This document shows, one piece after another, positions 1 through 9,008 of a DNA stretch of 64,000 bases. The notes below the pieces were generated by a model. That model was not told the origin of the DNA and did not search any database. It worked only from the letters and a program-made list of their open reading frames with translations. Every line of letters starts with the position of its first letter. Within the stretch, counting starts at the first letter, position 1. The position numbers were made by a program, and so were the translations under genes. Origin of the DNA: a virus; the IMG/VR virus record IMGVR_UViG_3300049856_000265, positions 21,555 to 85,554 of that record, one strand, 5' to 3'.

Positions 1-4
1 TTAA

Positions 5-1141
5 ATGGGCAAAGGTACACGAGCAATAGGTGGGGCTGCTCAAGGAGCTGCGGCGGGAGCTGCTCTTGGTCCATGGGGTGCAGTTGCTGGTGGTGCTTTA
101 GGTGCTTTGGGCGGTCTTTTTGGAGGCGGCGAATCTGAAGAAGAAAAAGCAGCAAAAGCCATACAACAAGCGTATGGCGACCAGACAATCCTAACGCCCG
201 AGCAACGTCGAGTTCAGTTAGAATATCTTAAAAGTGTGGGTCAACTTACTCCAGAAATGGAACAAGCCATTGCCCAACAAGATACCCAACTTAAAAGTAT
301 CAATGTAGATCCTCGTTTTAAGAGCGCCCAGATGGCTGCCCTTAATCGATTGAACCAACAAGGCCACGAAGGTCTTACCCTTGAAGATCGTTCAGCCTTG
401 GCCGATGTACAGCGTCAAAATGCCCAAGCTCAACGTGGTCAACAAGAAGCTATTCTTCAAAATGCTCAAGCTCGTGGAATGGGCGGAGCCGGTGCTGAAC
501 TGGCTGCGCGTCTGTCTTCTGCACAATCTGGAGCAGACCAAGCAGGTAGCCAAGGCCTTAAAGTAGCGGCACAAGCTCAACAAAATGCCTTGCAAGCTAT
601 GCTTGCAGGTGGTAATCTGGCAGGACAGATGGGTCAACAAGAGTTTTCAAATCAAGCTCAAGTCGGATCAGCTCAAGATCTTATTAATAGGTTTAATACT
701 GGAAATCAACAAAATGTCCAACATAGCAATGTTGGAGCCCGTAATGCAGCTCAAGAATCTAATCTTAGGGATGCTCAAAATCGAGAAGCTAATCGAGTTG
801 ATACTATGAATAGACAGCGCCAAGGCGATGCTAATAACCTTATAGACTACACAAATTCGCACAATAATCAATTAATTGGCAAAGCTGGAGCTGGAATGGG
901 TGTTGCCCAAGCTCATACGGCTGCTGAACAGCGTGCCGATTCTGGATATGCTAGTCTTCTTGGTGGCGTTGGTGGAGCCGTTAGCGCTGCTAAATCCATG
1001 ATTCCTAGTAGCTTGACCAGTGGTACAGCTCCTAGTGCCTATGCAAAACAAGCAAATGCCGGAACTAGTCCTTTGGCAAAAGCCCCAAACCTGATACCTG
1101 AAGAAGACGATCTTCTTGGAACGAATAAGTGGTTTAAATAA
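5..1141 (+). CDS. Ala/Gln-rich virion protein, ejection-type
   Basis: 378 residues. The N-terminus (about residues 8-42) is an almost uninterrupted Gly/Ala hydrophobic stretch. It is followed by a long Gln/Ala/Asn-rich, probably helical region (about 90-300). This composition is typical of internal or ejection proteins of short-tailed phages that cross the cell envelope with the DNA. It is followed 2 nt later by a second protein of similar composition and then a 937-residue one, forming a three-gene structural operon. No enzymatic motif is seen. It starts at the fourth base after the window edge, so its own ribosome-binding site cannot be judged. The ejection role is inferred from composition and order. 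Confidence 0.7.
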   Translation: MGKGTRAIGGAAQGAAAGAALGPWGAVAGGALGALGGLFGGGESEEEKAAKAIQQAYGDQTILTPEQRRVQLEYLKSVGQLTPEMEQAIAQQDTQLKSINVDPRFKSAQMAALNRLNQQGHEGLTLEDRSALADVQRQNAQAQRGQQEAILQNAQARGMGGAGAELAARLSSAQSGADQAGSQGLKVAAQAQQNALQAMLAGGNLAGQMGQQEFSNQAQVGSAQDLINRFNTGNQQNVQHSNVGARNAAQESNLRDAQNREANRVDTMNRQRQGDANNLIDYTNSHNNQLIGKAGAGMGVAQAHTAAEQRADSGYASLLGGVGGAVSAAKSMIPSSLTSGTAPSAYAKQANAGTSPLAKAPNLIPEEDDLLGTNKWFK

Positions 1142-1143
1142 CT

Positions 1144-2376
1144 ATGGCATTACCTTTAGATCCTAGTTTATTCATGAATGCTGGAATTGGTAAGACTCGT
1201 AATCTTACTGAAGATGATCTTCATCTTGAAGATTCCTTACAAGATCCTACTCAAGTAGCTATGCCCGAAACAGCACCTCAAGCTGCCCCAATGCCTGCAG
1301 CTATCCCTAAATCGCAGTTTCCTACATTGGCTGGAGTTGAATATAATCCTTCTGATGATTATTCTAAAGCTCTAGAAGATGCTCGAAAAACTGAGCAAAT
1401 GAATAACTTGCTAAAAGCTGGTAATCAAATTGCAGTTGGAGCAGCTGGTTATAGCGGTGCTAAACCTGATATGACTGGAACTAATGAAGTTCTGGATGCC
1501 GTTACTAATAATGCTAAAGGTAAAGCCGCTGACTTTGTATCTAAACAGAAGTTTGGACAAGAACAGACACAAGGTGCTCAATTAAAAAGCAAACTTAAAA
1601 AGGACTCAGATGATTTAGATCCTAATTCTGAAGCTTCTATGAGTATGCGTAAGATGTATGAAACGCAATTTCCTAATATAGCTAAAGCTTATGGACCTTT
1701 GTGGGAACGTGTGGCTGCAGGTGATGCTGATAAGATACTGAAACCTATGGAACTTGGAGAACAAATAGCTGCCCGTAGGCAGAATTTGCAACTAAGTTTG
1801 GATAATAAACGTGATATTGCTCGTGAGAAAGCTGAAGCAGCTAACTCTATGAGTGCTGGTGTTAAAAAGTTAGATCAAGAGTTTGCTAAAGACTATAATG
1901 ACTGGACTAGTGGAGGTCGCGCAGCTTTAGATAAAAACATTGAAAGACTACAAAGCTCCAAAAAAGCATTAGAGTCGGGTGCAGTCAGTTCTGGTAGGTT
2001 TATTGGCCGATTACCTGATATTCTTAAACCAGAAGATCGTATTAGAGTTCGGGATGATGTACATGCTGCTGCAGTGGCCGGAATGCGGGCAGCTCTTGGT
2101 GCGCAATTTACTGAAAAAGAAGGCGAACGTATTCAAGGGTATGCCTTTAATGAAAAGCTTTCTCCTGAAGAGAACATTAAAAAGATTGATGCAGCTATTA
2201 AGGAACTTACTGAAGCCAAAGCTAATAAAGACGCCAAAGCTCTTCAATTTCAACAAAAAGGTACGTTAGCAGGATATACTCCTAAGATCTCCGTAGATAG
2301 TGCACAAGATGCTACTAAAATAGTAAACGGTGTTACTTATAAAAAAGTCCAAGGCGGCTGGCAAAAGGTTAAGTAA
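1144..2376 (+). CDS. Virion-associated protein of unknown function
   Basis: 410 residues, rich in Ala, Lys, Glu and Gln. The first 80 residues are low in complexity and Pro-rich; a long predicted helical region follows (about 200-370). It begins 2 nt after the previous stop and its TAA shares one base with the ATG of the next gene, so the three are translationally coupled. I recognise no family. Position between two ejection-type genes suggests an internal virion or tail protein. Confidence 0.65.
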   Translation: MALPLDPSLFMNAGIGKTRNLTEDDLHLEDSLQDPTQVAMPETAPQAAPMPAAIPKSQFPTLAGVEYNPSDDYSKALEDARKTEQMNNLLKAGNQIAVGAAGYSGAKPDMTGTNEVLDAVTNNAKGKAADFVSKQKFGQEQTQGAQLKSKLKKDSDDLDPNSEASMSMRKMYETQFPNIAKAYGPLWERVAAGDADKILKPMELGEQIAARRQNLQLSLDNKRDIAREKAEAANSMSAGVKKLDQEFAKDYNDWTSGGRAALDKNIERLQSSKKALESGAVSSGRFIGRLPDILKPEDRIRVRDDVHAAAVAGMRAALGAQFTEKEGERIQGYAFNEKLSPEENIKKIDAAIKELTEAKANKDAKALQFQQKGTLAGYTPKISVDSAQDATKIVNGVTYKKVQGGWQKVK

Positions 2377-5189
2377 TGGCTGACAATAAAGACTTTCTTA
2401 CTGATGAAGAAATGGCTCAGCATGAGTCTTCGTCATCACCTGACTTTTTGTCAGACGATGACATGCAAAAACATGAAGCCACATCTGAACAAGAAGCGAC
2501 GGCAGAAACTCCAGATTTCTTTAGCATGCCTACTTTAAACGATCCTAGAGAAGCCGGTTTACGAGCTTTTGCTAAAAACGCAACTCTTGGATTTGCTCCT
2601 AAAATTGGAGCAGCTGCTGGAGCTTTAGGCACATTGTCAGAAGCTGGAGTAGATCCTAAACTGGGTCTTTTTGGATCTCTTAAGAAGAATTATGAAGAGG
2701 CTTTACCAGAAGTGCGTAGCCAAACTGCAGCTCAAGACGTTGTAGATGAACGTAATAGTCCTTGGTTAAAGGCTATGGGCGGTTTAGCTGGAACTGGAGC
2801 AGCTTTAGCTGCCGCTACCAGCGCCATGCCTCTTCTTGGCGGTGGAGCAGCCAGTGGAACTGCTGCTTTAGTTCCTGAAATAGGCGCTGGATTAGGTCAA
2901 AGATTAGCATTAAGTACTCTTAAACACGGTCTTATAGGTGCAGAACAGATTCCTGCAATGGCTGCTTATGGGGCGGTTCACGGTGCCGGTAGAACTGAAG
3001 ATCTTACTAATATACCTGATTTGGCCAAAAATGTAGCTACAGATGCCGCAGAGAATGCAGCTATGTCTCCTGTAGGCGGCGCAACTATTGGAGCCCTTGG
3101 AGAATTAGCTCCAGCGGCATATGGCGCAGTTAAACCTTTACTTAATCCATTAGTCAATGCTGGCAAAGGTGTACTAGAACTACCTGGACGTATTCCTTTT
3201 GTAAAAGGACTTGGTAAACGTTTTGCCCTTAATTTGCCAGAAGGTGCTACAACTAGTGGATCTGATGCTAATAAACTTGCAACTTCAGAAGCCTTAATAA
3301 CTGCTGGCAAAGAGGCAACAGTTCCTTTAGAAAAATATCATACTAAACTTATTGAAGAATCAGCTGCTAAAATTACGGATATTGCTAATAGAATATCTAG
3401 TATTACAGCTGAAGGTGCTTCTAATGAAAATCAAAACATCATTAAACAGCAATTAGCACAAGCTAAAGCCATGTTTGCTGATTTAGTCAATGCGGGCGAA
3501 GAGGCTGGTAAAGGCATTGGCGAAATGATGAAGGGTGCTAAGGGCTCTACAAAGGCACTTAAGGATAGCTTTACGGCTCTTGAGACTTCTGTAAAAGAAA
3601 ATCCTTGGCTATCTCAAGACGAAGAAGCTAAAGCTTTTATTAGTCAATATAAACAAGCTATTTCAGAAGCTGGCAAAGAAGTGACATTACCCTCTTCTAT
3701 TATAAGTAAATTTGGAGAAGAGGAAAAAACGGTACTTAAAGACGCTTTTAAGGACGCTAAAAACCTTTCTCCAGAAGATGTAGACTATCTAAAAGAAGTC
3801 ATTAAATTGCCTCAAGATCAACGAATGGAAGCGCTTAGTAAGCGTTTTTCTCAAGTTGAAAATAAAGTTGTTAGTGGAAAAGCTACTAAACTTGCACGGC
3901 CCATTGAAGATACTACGGATGAGCGCGAGTTCTTAGAAGGCTCTTTAAAGCATGCTGAAGAAAACACCCCAGAGCTAGTACCTAGTTTACAAAAAGACCT
4001 AAACAATTTTAGACCTGATGAAGTTACGCAAACTCAAGTTAATTCTGAAATAAAAGCATCTAATCCTTCTGTCTTAAAAGAATCAGCATCTGCACCCGAG
4101 TACCTTAATGCGTTAAAGGCCATTGATGATAAGATTCAAAAAGTAGGATCCGATAGTCAACTTGGCAGAACCTTATCTGAAAATAGAAAAAAGCTAGTAT
4201 CTCAAGCTCGTACTGAACTATTAGGCGAAGCTAAGGGAACGGCAGAAGAGCTAGCCACTAAGTACGGAGCTTTTAAAGACATAATTAATAATTCTAATTT
4301 AGGTAATAAAAAAGAACTGGCCAATAGCCTTCTTAAAGAAATGTCTAGTATTGTAGAGCAGCCCGACACAGCAGTTCAATTAAATAAATTTAATACGCTT
4401 ATAGGCACTGTTGAAAAATTAGATCCATCTTTAGCTAGAAAGCTAACAGAAGAGTTTACAGTTTTAAATCAAGCTAAATCTAATATTCCTAAAGTAACTA
4501 ATCCAGAGCAGGTTGCTAGTTTTCTTCAAAATGAGTTACCCGTAGTTGCTGAAAATGCACCAGGAGATATTGCTAAGAAGAAGATATTTAATCCTTTAGA
4601 ACGTTATGCTGGAAAAGAACAAGCAAGTCAATTAGAACAAGAAGCCACTACGGCTGCTAAAGCAAGACTAGAATCTATTGAAAAACGTAAGTTATCTGAT
4701 ATTACCACTGTTTTACAAAACTTAGGTAATATGAAAAATATGGATCCTAAAACGTTTTCTTATTTTCAAGATCTAGAAAAAGCTTTAAAAGAAATGGATA
4801 AAGCACAAGGCACGGAAGTTGCGCATAAGTTCTTCACAGAGAATGCGCCTTTAATCGAACGATTTAAAGTTATGGCAGAAGACGCCAACCGAACTGGTTT
4901 TAATAAAATACTACAAGGCGGTAATGCATTAGCTGCGCTTGCTGGCAAAATAACAGGAAATGTAAGTCGGGCTTTAGCTAAACCCATTACTCAAGCAAGT
5001 AGTGCTGTATCTTCTAAGTTTCCAAAACTAGTCCAAGCTCAAGATGAGTATATACGTAAAGGCTTGAAATCTGTTCCTAAAGTTATTAATGAACTGCAAT
5101 CTAGTGATCCTATAGTTAGGGCTTCTTCCGCATTTACAGCTTCACAAATCCCATCACTTCGTAAACTCACTAAAGAAGACGAGAAATAA
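2376..5189 (+). CDS. Large internal virion protein, ejection-type
   Basis: 937 residues, among the largest proteins here. Residues 1-35 hold two copies of an acidic motif, roughly FL-T/S-D-E/D-E/D-M followed by Q and HE. Residues 60-260 alternate Gly/Ala-rich hydrophobic stretches resembling membrane-active segments. The remainder is long, charged and probably helical. No lysozyme or transglycosylase motif was seen, unlike T7 gp16. The start overlaps the upstream stop by one base. Size, composition and operon position support an ejected internal virion protein; this is inference. Confidence 0.65.
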   Translation: MADNKDFLTDEEMAQHESSSSPDFLSDDDMQKHEATSEQEATAETPDFFSMPTLNDPREAGLRAFAKNATLGFAPKIGAAAGALGTLSEAGVDPKLGLFGSLKKNYEEALPEVRSQTAAQDVVDERNSPWLKAMGGLAGTGAALAAATSAMPLLGGGAASGTAALVPEIGAGLGQRLALSTLKHGLIGAEQIPAMAAYGAVHGAGRTEDLTNIPDLAKNVATDAAENAAMSPVGGATIGALGELAPAAYGAVKPLLNPLVNAGKGVLELPGRIPFVKGLGKRFALNLPEGATTSGSDANKLATSEALITAGKEATVPLEKYHTKLIEESAAKITDIANRISSITAEGASNENQNIIKQQLAQAKAMFADLVNAGEEAGKGIGEMMKGAKGSTKALKDSFTALETSVKENPWLSQDEEAKAFISQYKQAISEAGKEVTLPSSIISKFGEEEKTVLKDAFKDAKNLSPEDVDYLKEVIKLPQDQRMEALSKRFSQVENKVVSGKATKLARPIEDTTDEREFLEGSLKHAEENTPELVPSLQKDLNNFRPDEVTQTQVNSEIKASNPSVLKESASAPEYLNALKAIDDKIQKVGSDSQLGRTLSENRKKLVSQARTELLGEAKGTAEELATKYGAFKDIINNSNLGNKKELANSLLKEMSSIVEQPDTAVQLNKFNTLIGTVEKLDPSLARKLTEEFTVLNQAKSNIPKVTNPEQVASFLQNELPVVAENAPGDIAKKKIFNPLERYAGKEQASQLEQEATTAAKARLESIEKRKLSDITTVLQNLGNMKNMDPKTFSYFQDLEKALKEMDKAQGTEVAHKFFTENAPLIERFKVMAEDANRTGFNKILQGGNALAALAGKITGNVSRALAKPITQASSAVSSKFPKLVQAQDEYIRKGLKSVPKVINELQSSDPIVRASSAFTASQIPSLRKLTKEDEK

Positions 5190-5190
5190 C

Positions 5191-5472
5191 ATGTCTAATG
5201 ATAGATTTGATAAGCTAGAGTCTAAAGTTGATCGTCTTGATGAGCGTTTGGATACTATTACGGTAGTTTTGGATAGAAATACGAATTCTTTGCAAGAACA
5301 TATGCGTAGATCTGATGCCAATGAAGCAGCTATTGAAGAAGTCAAAAAGGCAATGTCGCCGGTCGTAAGCCATGTTCAACGTATTACTTGGGCAGTTCGG
5401 GGCATCTTCTGGTTCGTTTCAATCTTGGCTGCAGCGGCGCTACTAGCCCACCAATTAGGTATTCTTAAGTAG
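5191..5472 (+). CDS. XhlA-like coiled-coil membrane protein (lysis accessory)
   Basis: 93 residues. Residues 1-60 form a heptad-like coiled coil (RFDKLESKVDRLDERLDTI). One transmembrane helix lies near the C-terminus (about 70-90). This order matches the XhlA/haemolysin family that works with holins. It starts 1 nt after the preceding stop and ends facing the convergent leftward operon at 5474, which itself has spanin-like genes. It could instead be a virion-associated membrane protein. Confidence 0.6.
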   Translation: MSNDRFDKLESKVDRLDERLDTITVVLDRNTNSLQEHMRRSDANEAAIEEVKKAMSPVVSHVQRITWAVRGIFWFVSILAAAALLAHQLGILK

Positions 5473-5473
5473 T

Positions 5474-5962
5474 CTAATCTTCGGACTCTTCCCAGTTACC
5501 ACTACGTTTTAAAGCAATTGCCAAAATCATGGCATCTTCTTCGTCATCTTTTACACTTTTCTTAACGGTATTATCAATAGCGTTATTTAAAGCTTCTATA
5601 GTATTAGTATTAGCAATCTTACCCATAGCTAGTGCTTTCGTATACATGCACCTGTTCCTAGCATTGTTTGCGTCGTAGAACGGCTTGCGATCCTTGTAAA
5701 TAAGCTTGCCTTTGTGATCAAAATTAGTAATAACAGTCTCTTCCAAAAAGGCATTTAAAAAGGCTTTCTCTTTATCGTTTAGTTTATCCACGTAATCGCA
5801 GTCAAGTTGTTCAAGGCGAGTTTTAACCTGGCGCTTAAAGTTCAAAGCAGGATACTTTTCCTTATTACGAGGAGTCTTTTGCTTATCGACTGCAAGCTTG
5901 GACTTATTACGGATATTATTCTTGTTCTTTTGTTTCTTTTTTGTTTTTGGCATCCTTGCCAT
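5474..5962 (-). CDS. Basic protein, hypothetical (weak TerS resemblance)
   Basis: 162 residues from the chosen ATG at 5962 (MARMPKTKKK); the open frame extends further upstream but that part lies deep inside the preceding gene. The first 35 residues are extremely Lys/Asn-rich. The middle has a segment (LNDKEKAFLNAFLEE, then NNARNRCMY) that loosely recalls the helix-turn-helix of small terminase subunits, but it lies far from TerL. It overlaps the upstream gene by 47 nt. No confident function. Confidence 0.6.
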   Translation of the reverse strand: MARMPKTKKKQKNKNNIRNKSKLAVDKQKTPRNKEKYPALNFKRQVKTRLEQLDCDYVDKLNDKEKAFLNAFLEETVITNFDHKGKLIYKDRKPFYDANNARNRCMYTKALAMGKIANTNTIEALNNAIDNTVKKSVKDDEEDAMILAIALKRSGNWEESED

Positions 5963-6317
5963 ATTTTCTCGATTTTCCTGTTGTTCCTGGATAAAAACGT
6001 TTATCCGTAAAAATGCTATAACTTTCGGGTAATCCAAAAGAAATAGGATCTAGTCTATAATAAAGACCCCTAGCTGTGCGATAAGGGGTAAAGTGTTCAC
6101 TAAGAATTCGTTTAAAGACAAGTTTGCCCACATGAGTCTTTGGACATTTCTTTTTAAAGAATTCAAATATCATAGTAAAGGCTATTGGATTATCTGCAGC
6201 TTTAATGCCATACATTTGAATAAAGGACTTGACTTCACGCTTACGACCATTGAGTTCAGGCTCTTCCTCAGCTCCAAAAAGAGCAGCTTGGATAAGAGTT
6301 TCAATCTCATCTGACAT
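5916..6317 (-). CDS. Hypothetical protein
   Basis: 133 residues, not recognised. It has an aromatic central segment (FTPYRTARGLYYRLDP) and a Lys/Glu-rich tail. The start lies 2 nt after the spanin-like gene's stop, so it belongs to the leftward lysis-end operon. Confidence 0.6.
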   Translation of the reverse strand: MSDEIETLIQAALFGAEEEPELNGRKREVKSFIQMYGIKAADNPIAFTMIFEFFKKKCPKTHVGKLVFKRILSEHFTPYRTARGLYYRLDPISFGLPESYSIFTDKRFYPGTTGKSRKYGKDAKNKKETKEQE

Positions 6318-6319
6318 AG

Positions 6320-6712
6320 TTACTTATTGATCGCCTTATTGACTCCGAAGGCCAACGCTGTTGTAAGGGCCGCACCGAGGGCAAAGTACAAAGTATTGTG
6401 CCAAAATGAACTATTCTCCCGATCAACTAGCTGTTTTGAAAGAGCTTCTGATTGAGTTCTCCAAAGCACTACTTGGCTATCTAGTAAGGAGTTCTGTTGG
6501 TCTTTAAGCCCAATAAGCTTAGTAGAATTATCCAAGATCATCTTAGTAGTCTTGAGTTCTTCTTTATCTCGTCGTACTTGGAGTTCTTGATCAGTTGAGA
6601 AAACATAACCATCGCAGTTTGAAGGATCACCACGTTTAATGAATTGGACAGGATTGCAAGCTAGTGCCGATTGAGCAAAAAGGAGCGAACCGATAATCAA
6701 GTACTTATGCAT
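6320..6712 (-). CDS. Signal-peptide protein with C-terminal membrane helix (spanin-like)
   Basis: 130 residues from ATG 6712. A signal peptide (MHKYLIIGSLLFAQSALA) is followed by Cys at position 19. A charged coiled coil comes next, then a C-terminal hydrophobic helix (FALGAALTTALAFG). The longer open frame upstream lacks a plausible start and overlaps the previous gene. The next gene upstream encodes an N-anchored coiled-coil protein and ends 1 nt before this start, so the two could form an inner/outer spanin pair. The lipobox is imperfect (Ala at -3), so signal peptidase I processing is also possible. Confidence 0.6.
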   Translation of the reverse strand: MHKYLIIGSLLFAQSALACNPVQFIKRGDPSNCDGYVFSTDQELQVRRDKEELKTTKMILDNSTKLIGLKDQQNSLLDSQVVLWRTQSEALSKQLVDRENSSFWHNTLYFALGAALTTALAFGVNKAINK

Positions 6713-6713
6713 A

Positions 6714-7004
6714 TTATTTCTTCTTTGCCCAGTAGGCTTCGATTTCGGCTGGCGTTTTGTTGGCTTGTTCTTTCTGATCTGCCACCAGGCGCTCCTGGAG
6801 CCTTGCAGTTGAGTCTTTGACTTCTTGTTGAGCTTGGGCATTAGCCTCAACCTTAGCGCCTATAACGGCATCCTGGAGGCGGCCATCATTAAGCTTGGCA
6901 TCTGCTTTCAAATCACGCTGAAAGTAGTTACGGAGCATTAAAAGGCCTATAATAGCGCCCAGAACTCCTACGATCCATTGCCACATTGATTTAAGCTTTT
7001 CCAT
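6714..7004 (-). CDS. Membrane-anchored coiled-coil protein (i-spanin-like)
   Basis: 96 residues: a short N-terminal tail, one transmembrane helix (about 8-25, IVGVLGAIIGLLML), then a charged Ala/Gln/Glu-rich coiled coil to the end. This is the layout of Rz-type inner-membrane spanins. It precedes the secreted spanin-like protein by 1 nt and its start overlaps the end of the RuvC-like gene. Assignment rests on topology and context only. Confidence 0.55.
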   Translation of the reverse strand: MEKLKSMWQWIVGVLGAIIGLLMLRNYFQRDLKADAKLNDGRLQDAVIGAKVEANAQAQQEVKDSTARLQERLVADQKEQANKTPAEIEAYWAKKK

Positions 7005-7663
7005 TAAATAGTCTCCGATAAGTTATGAAGTTTTTCAAGCCATTGAAACGGAGTAAAAGCCGTATGACTTTGGGTTACTTTATTTAGACCATGATGTCGA
7101 CCAACGGCTAGAGCAATAGCAAGTACATCGGTAATATCATTAGGCATTTGACGCACTTTACGGGTAATGTTGCTAGGGATTTCAGAAGGTAGTTTAACTT
7201 GTTGAGATACCAAGTTAGCTGTAGGTACTTTGTAATCACGTTTGCCTGCCGAGTCTTTAACTGCCTTGATACCTAGAATCCCTCGCCAAGTGGTAGCACC
7301 GAAGTCTAGATAACCTAGTTTGAATTCATCAGCAGCCATGCAAGCAAAAGCATTAATAGTAGGGACTACAGCTGAACCCATCATTTGATTTGGATTAGAA
7401 AAGAAAGCTTCAGTGATTATTACTTCTGGAGTGCCTTCTAGATCGCCTTGTGCGAGTAAACGAAGAGTCTGCTGCATATAACGGTATTTCTTACCTTTAG
7501 ACCAAGAATCTTTAGTCCAGATCATGCCACAAGTTTCAATACCTACTTCTTGAAGCTTAAAATCTAAGGTAATAATGCAAAAAGCCATATGACTAGAACT
7601 AGGATCAAGTACTAGAATGCGATGTTTGTCAGCTTTAAATAGTTGAGGAAGAGAATTAGCCAT
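7004..7663 (-). CDS. RuvC-like Holliday junction resolvase
   Basis: 219 residues of the RNase H-fold resolvase family, which cuts branched DNA before packaging. Visible acidic residues sit in family context: D20 in ILVLDPSSS, E84 in VIITEAFF, and D175/D178 in MPNDITDVLAIAL. Length fits phage RuvC proteins. Its ATG follows directly on a hairpin with a U7 run (7664-7690), so expression may depend on read-through from the zinc-ribbon gene upstream. Confidence 0.8.
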   Translation of the reverse strand: MANSLPQLFKADKHRILVLDPSSSHMAFCIITLDFKLQEVGIETCGMIWTKDSWSKGKKYRYMQQTLRLLAQGDLEGTPEVIITEAFFSNPNQMMGSAVVPTINAFACMAADEFKLGYLDFGATTWRGILGIKAVKDSAGKRDYKVPTANLVSQQVKLPSEIPSNITRKVRQMPNDITDVLAIALAVGRHHGLNKVTQSHTAFTPFQWLEKLHNLSETI

Positions 7664-7690
7664 AAAAAAAGCGTCACATCCTTGTGACTT
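7664..7690 (-). terminator. Terminator-like hairpin abutting the RuvC-like ATG
   Basis: Read on the minus strand, GTCAC-AAGGAT-GTGAC forms a 5-bp stem followed by GC and seven T, and the T run is followed immediately by the start codon at 7663. The AAGGAT loop is the only Shine-Dalgarno-like sequence and sits about 16 nt from the ATG. It looks like an intrinsic terminator or attenuator set exactly at a gene start. Confidence 0.55.
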
Positions 7691-7695
7691 ATCTG

Positions 7696-8025
7696 TTATT
7701 CCTTAACAGAAGTAGGTTTAAGAACAGTTTGGCGATGTTTACAATCGCTCTTACTGCAAGAATACAATAGTTTAAAACCCATGTCAATAATAAAGATAGT
7801 ACTTCCACATTTCACACACTTAGGTTTAGTCTCTTTAACAACTTCTGGTGTAGCGTAATTTACTGGATTATCTTTATCAGTTAGTTCGGAATACAAGGCT
7901 TCATTTTTACGGGTATTCTTTTCAGCTCTAGCTAGCTGCTTCTGAAGATGTTTTAACTGAGACTTTTGTTGGCGAATAATACCACGTAGGAATTCTACTT
8001 CACTGCGCTCTTTGGATTTTGACAA
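7696..8025 (-). CDS. Coiled-coil zinc-ribbon protein
   Basis: 109 residues. Residues 1-45 form a basic coiled coil. Residues 70-100 contain a CxxC ... CxxxxC pattern (CVKCG ... YSCSKSDC), consistent with a zinc ribbon. It overlaps the 3' end of the dNMP kinase gene by about 30 nt. Function unknown; a nucleic-acid-binding role is plausible. Confidence 0.6.
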   Translation of the reverse strand: MSKSKERSEVEFLRGIIRQQKSQLKHLQKQLARAEKNTRKNEALYSELTDKDNPVNYATPEVVKETKPKCVKCGSTIFIIDMGFKLLYSCSKSDCKHRQTVLKPTSVKE

Positions 8026-8657
8026 TCGAGTTCCTTTATCAGCATGTAGGTCGTTTCAACATCATATTGGAGTTCTTTAATTGTATAAAGATTCTTAAGT
8101 ATGAAATCACAATTAGATAAATCAATTTGCTCAGAAGCATGAGTATCTGAACTAGCAATGCCGGGGCGCTCAATGCCGATGGTATAACCGCCTAATTCTT
8201 TAACTAAAGCTTGCTCATTGCTAAAACGGGCGTCATCACAGATGTAATTCTTACCTGCTTTGATTTGGCTTTTGAAAGCATTAAGCCAATAATCTTGGGC
8301 AACAGTCTCACGAAATACTTCAGTACCAACTACTTGGAGTAACTGCCTAGGCGTCATGCAAAGAGTATTGCAAGGATTGTTTATAGCATTAAAAAACTGC
8401 TTAGCTGTAATAGGATAGAACTTAGCGCCTGCAATTCGACAAAGGTCCATTACAGCAACCTTATCTAAGTTAATACTTAGTTCACATTTCTCTTTAGCAA
8501 CTTGATCCGTCAAAAGAAACATAGGAAGATTAAAAGCTTCGGATACGATTTGCTTAAGTGGTCCAGCAAAGCTAAGCCGCTCAAAGCCTTTAGCTTCTAG
8601 TATCTTAGCTACAGTAGATTTACCAGATAGTTTCTTACCAGACAATGAAATGATCAT
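7995..8657 (-). CDS. Deoxynucleoside monophosphate kinase
   Basis: 220 residues. A P-loop is visible at residues 7-15 (GKKLSGKST). Later motifs resemble the T4 gp1/phage dNMP kinase family (PRQLLQVVGTEVFR and DDARFSNEQ). It would phosphorylate dNMPs to dNDPs, complementing the ribonucleotide reductase, ThyX and dCTP deaminase-like genes here. The start overlaps the zincin stop by 4 nt (ATGA). Confidence 0.8.
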   Translation of the reverse strand: MIISLSGKKLSGKSTVAKILEAKGFERLSFAGPLKQIVSEAFNLPMFLLTDQVAKEKCELSINLDKVAVMDLCRIAGAKFYPITAKQFFNAINNPCNTLCMTPRQLLQVVGTEVFRETVAQDYWLNAFKSQIKAGKNYICDDARFSNEQALVKELGGYTIGIERPGIASSDTHASEQIDLSNCDFILKNLYTIKELQYDVETTYMLIKELDCQNPKSAVK

Positions 8658-9007
8658 GCGGTCCCCTTTAGTTGAGAATACAACGTTTGAGCCATCTCTG
8701 TAAAGCGTAAATGATTCTTACCTAGCCAACTAGCTACGATTTCTTCTAAGTTATCGACATCCAATCCTATAACGGAATCAAGGTGCAAGTACTTAAAATA
8801 AGCATGGGTAAGTTCATGGGCCACTACCTCAAGAGAAAGCTCATCATCTCTAAAATCGATCAAGAATTCATTAGGCGAAGTGATAGCTCCTGAATCATCA
8901 CCGTATAACTTTATATATGGCTTAGTTCTCCAAAGACGACAAGTCCATTCATCATTACCTATAATGACTTTTAGGACTACTTTCGGCTTTGCTCTAGTTT
9001 TAGGCAT
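8654..9007 (-). CDS. Small zinc metalloprotease-like (HExxH) protein
   Basis: 117 residues from ATG 9007 (MPKTRAKPK); a longer frame to 9058 lies inside the upstream gene. An HELTH motif (H64, E65, H68) is followed by NLEEIVASWLG, whose Glu could be the third zinc ligand, as in gluzincins. No signal peptide, so it should be cytoplasmic. Substrate unknown. It starts 1 nt after the metallophosphoesterase stop. Confidence 0.65.
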   Translation of the reverse strand: MPKTRAKPKVVLKVIIGNDEWTCRLWRTKPYIKLYGDDSGAITSPNEFLIDFRDDELSLEVVAHELTHAYFKYLHLDSVIGLDVDNLEEIVASWLGKNHLRFTEMAQTLYSQLKGTA

Positions 9008-9008
9008 A

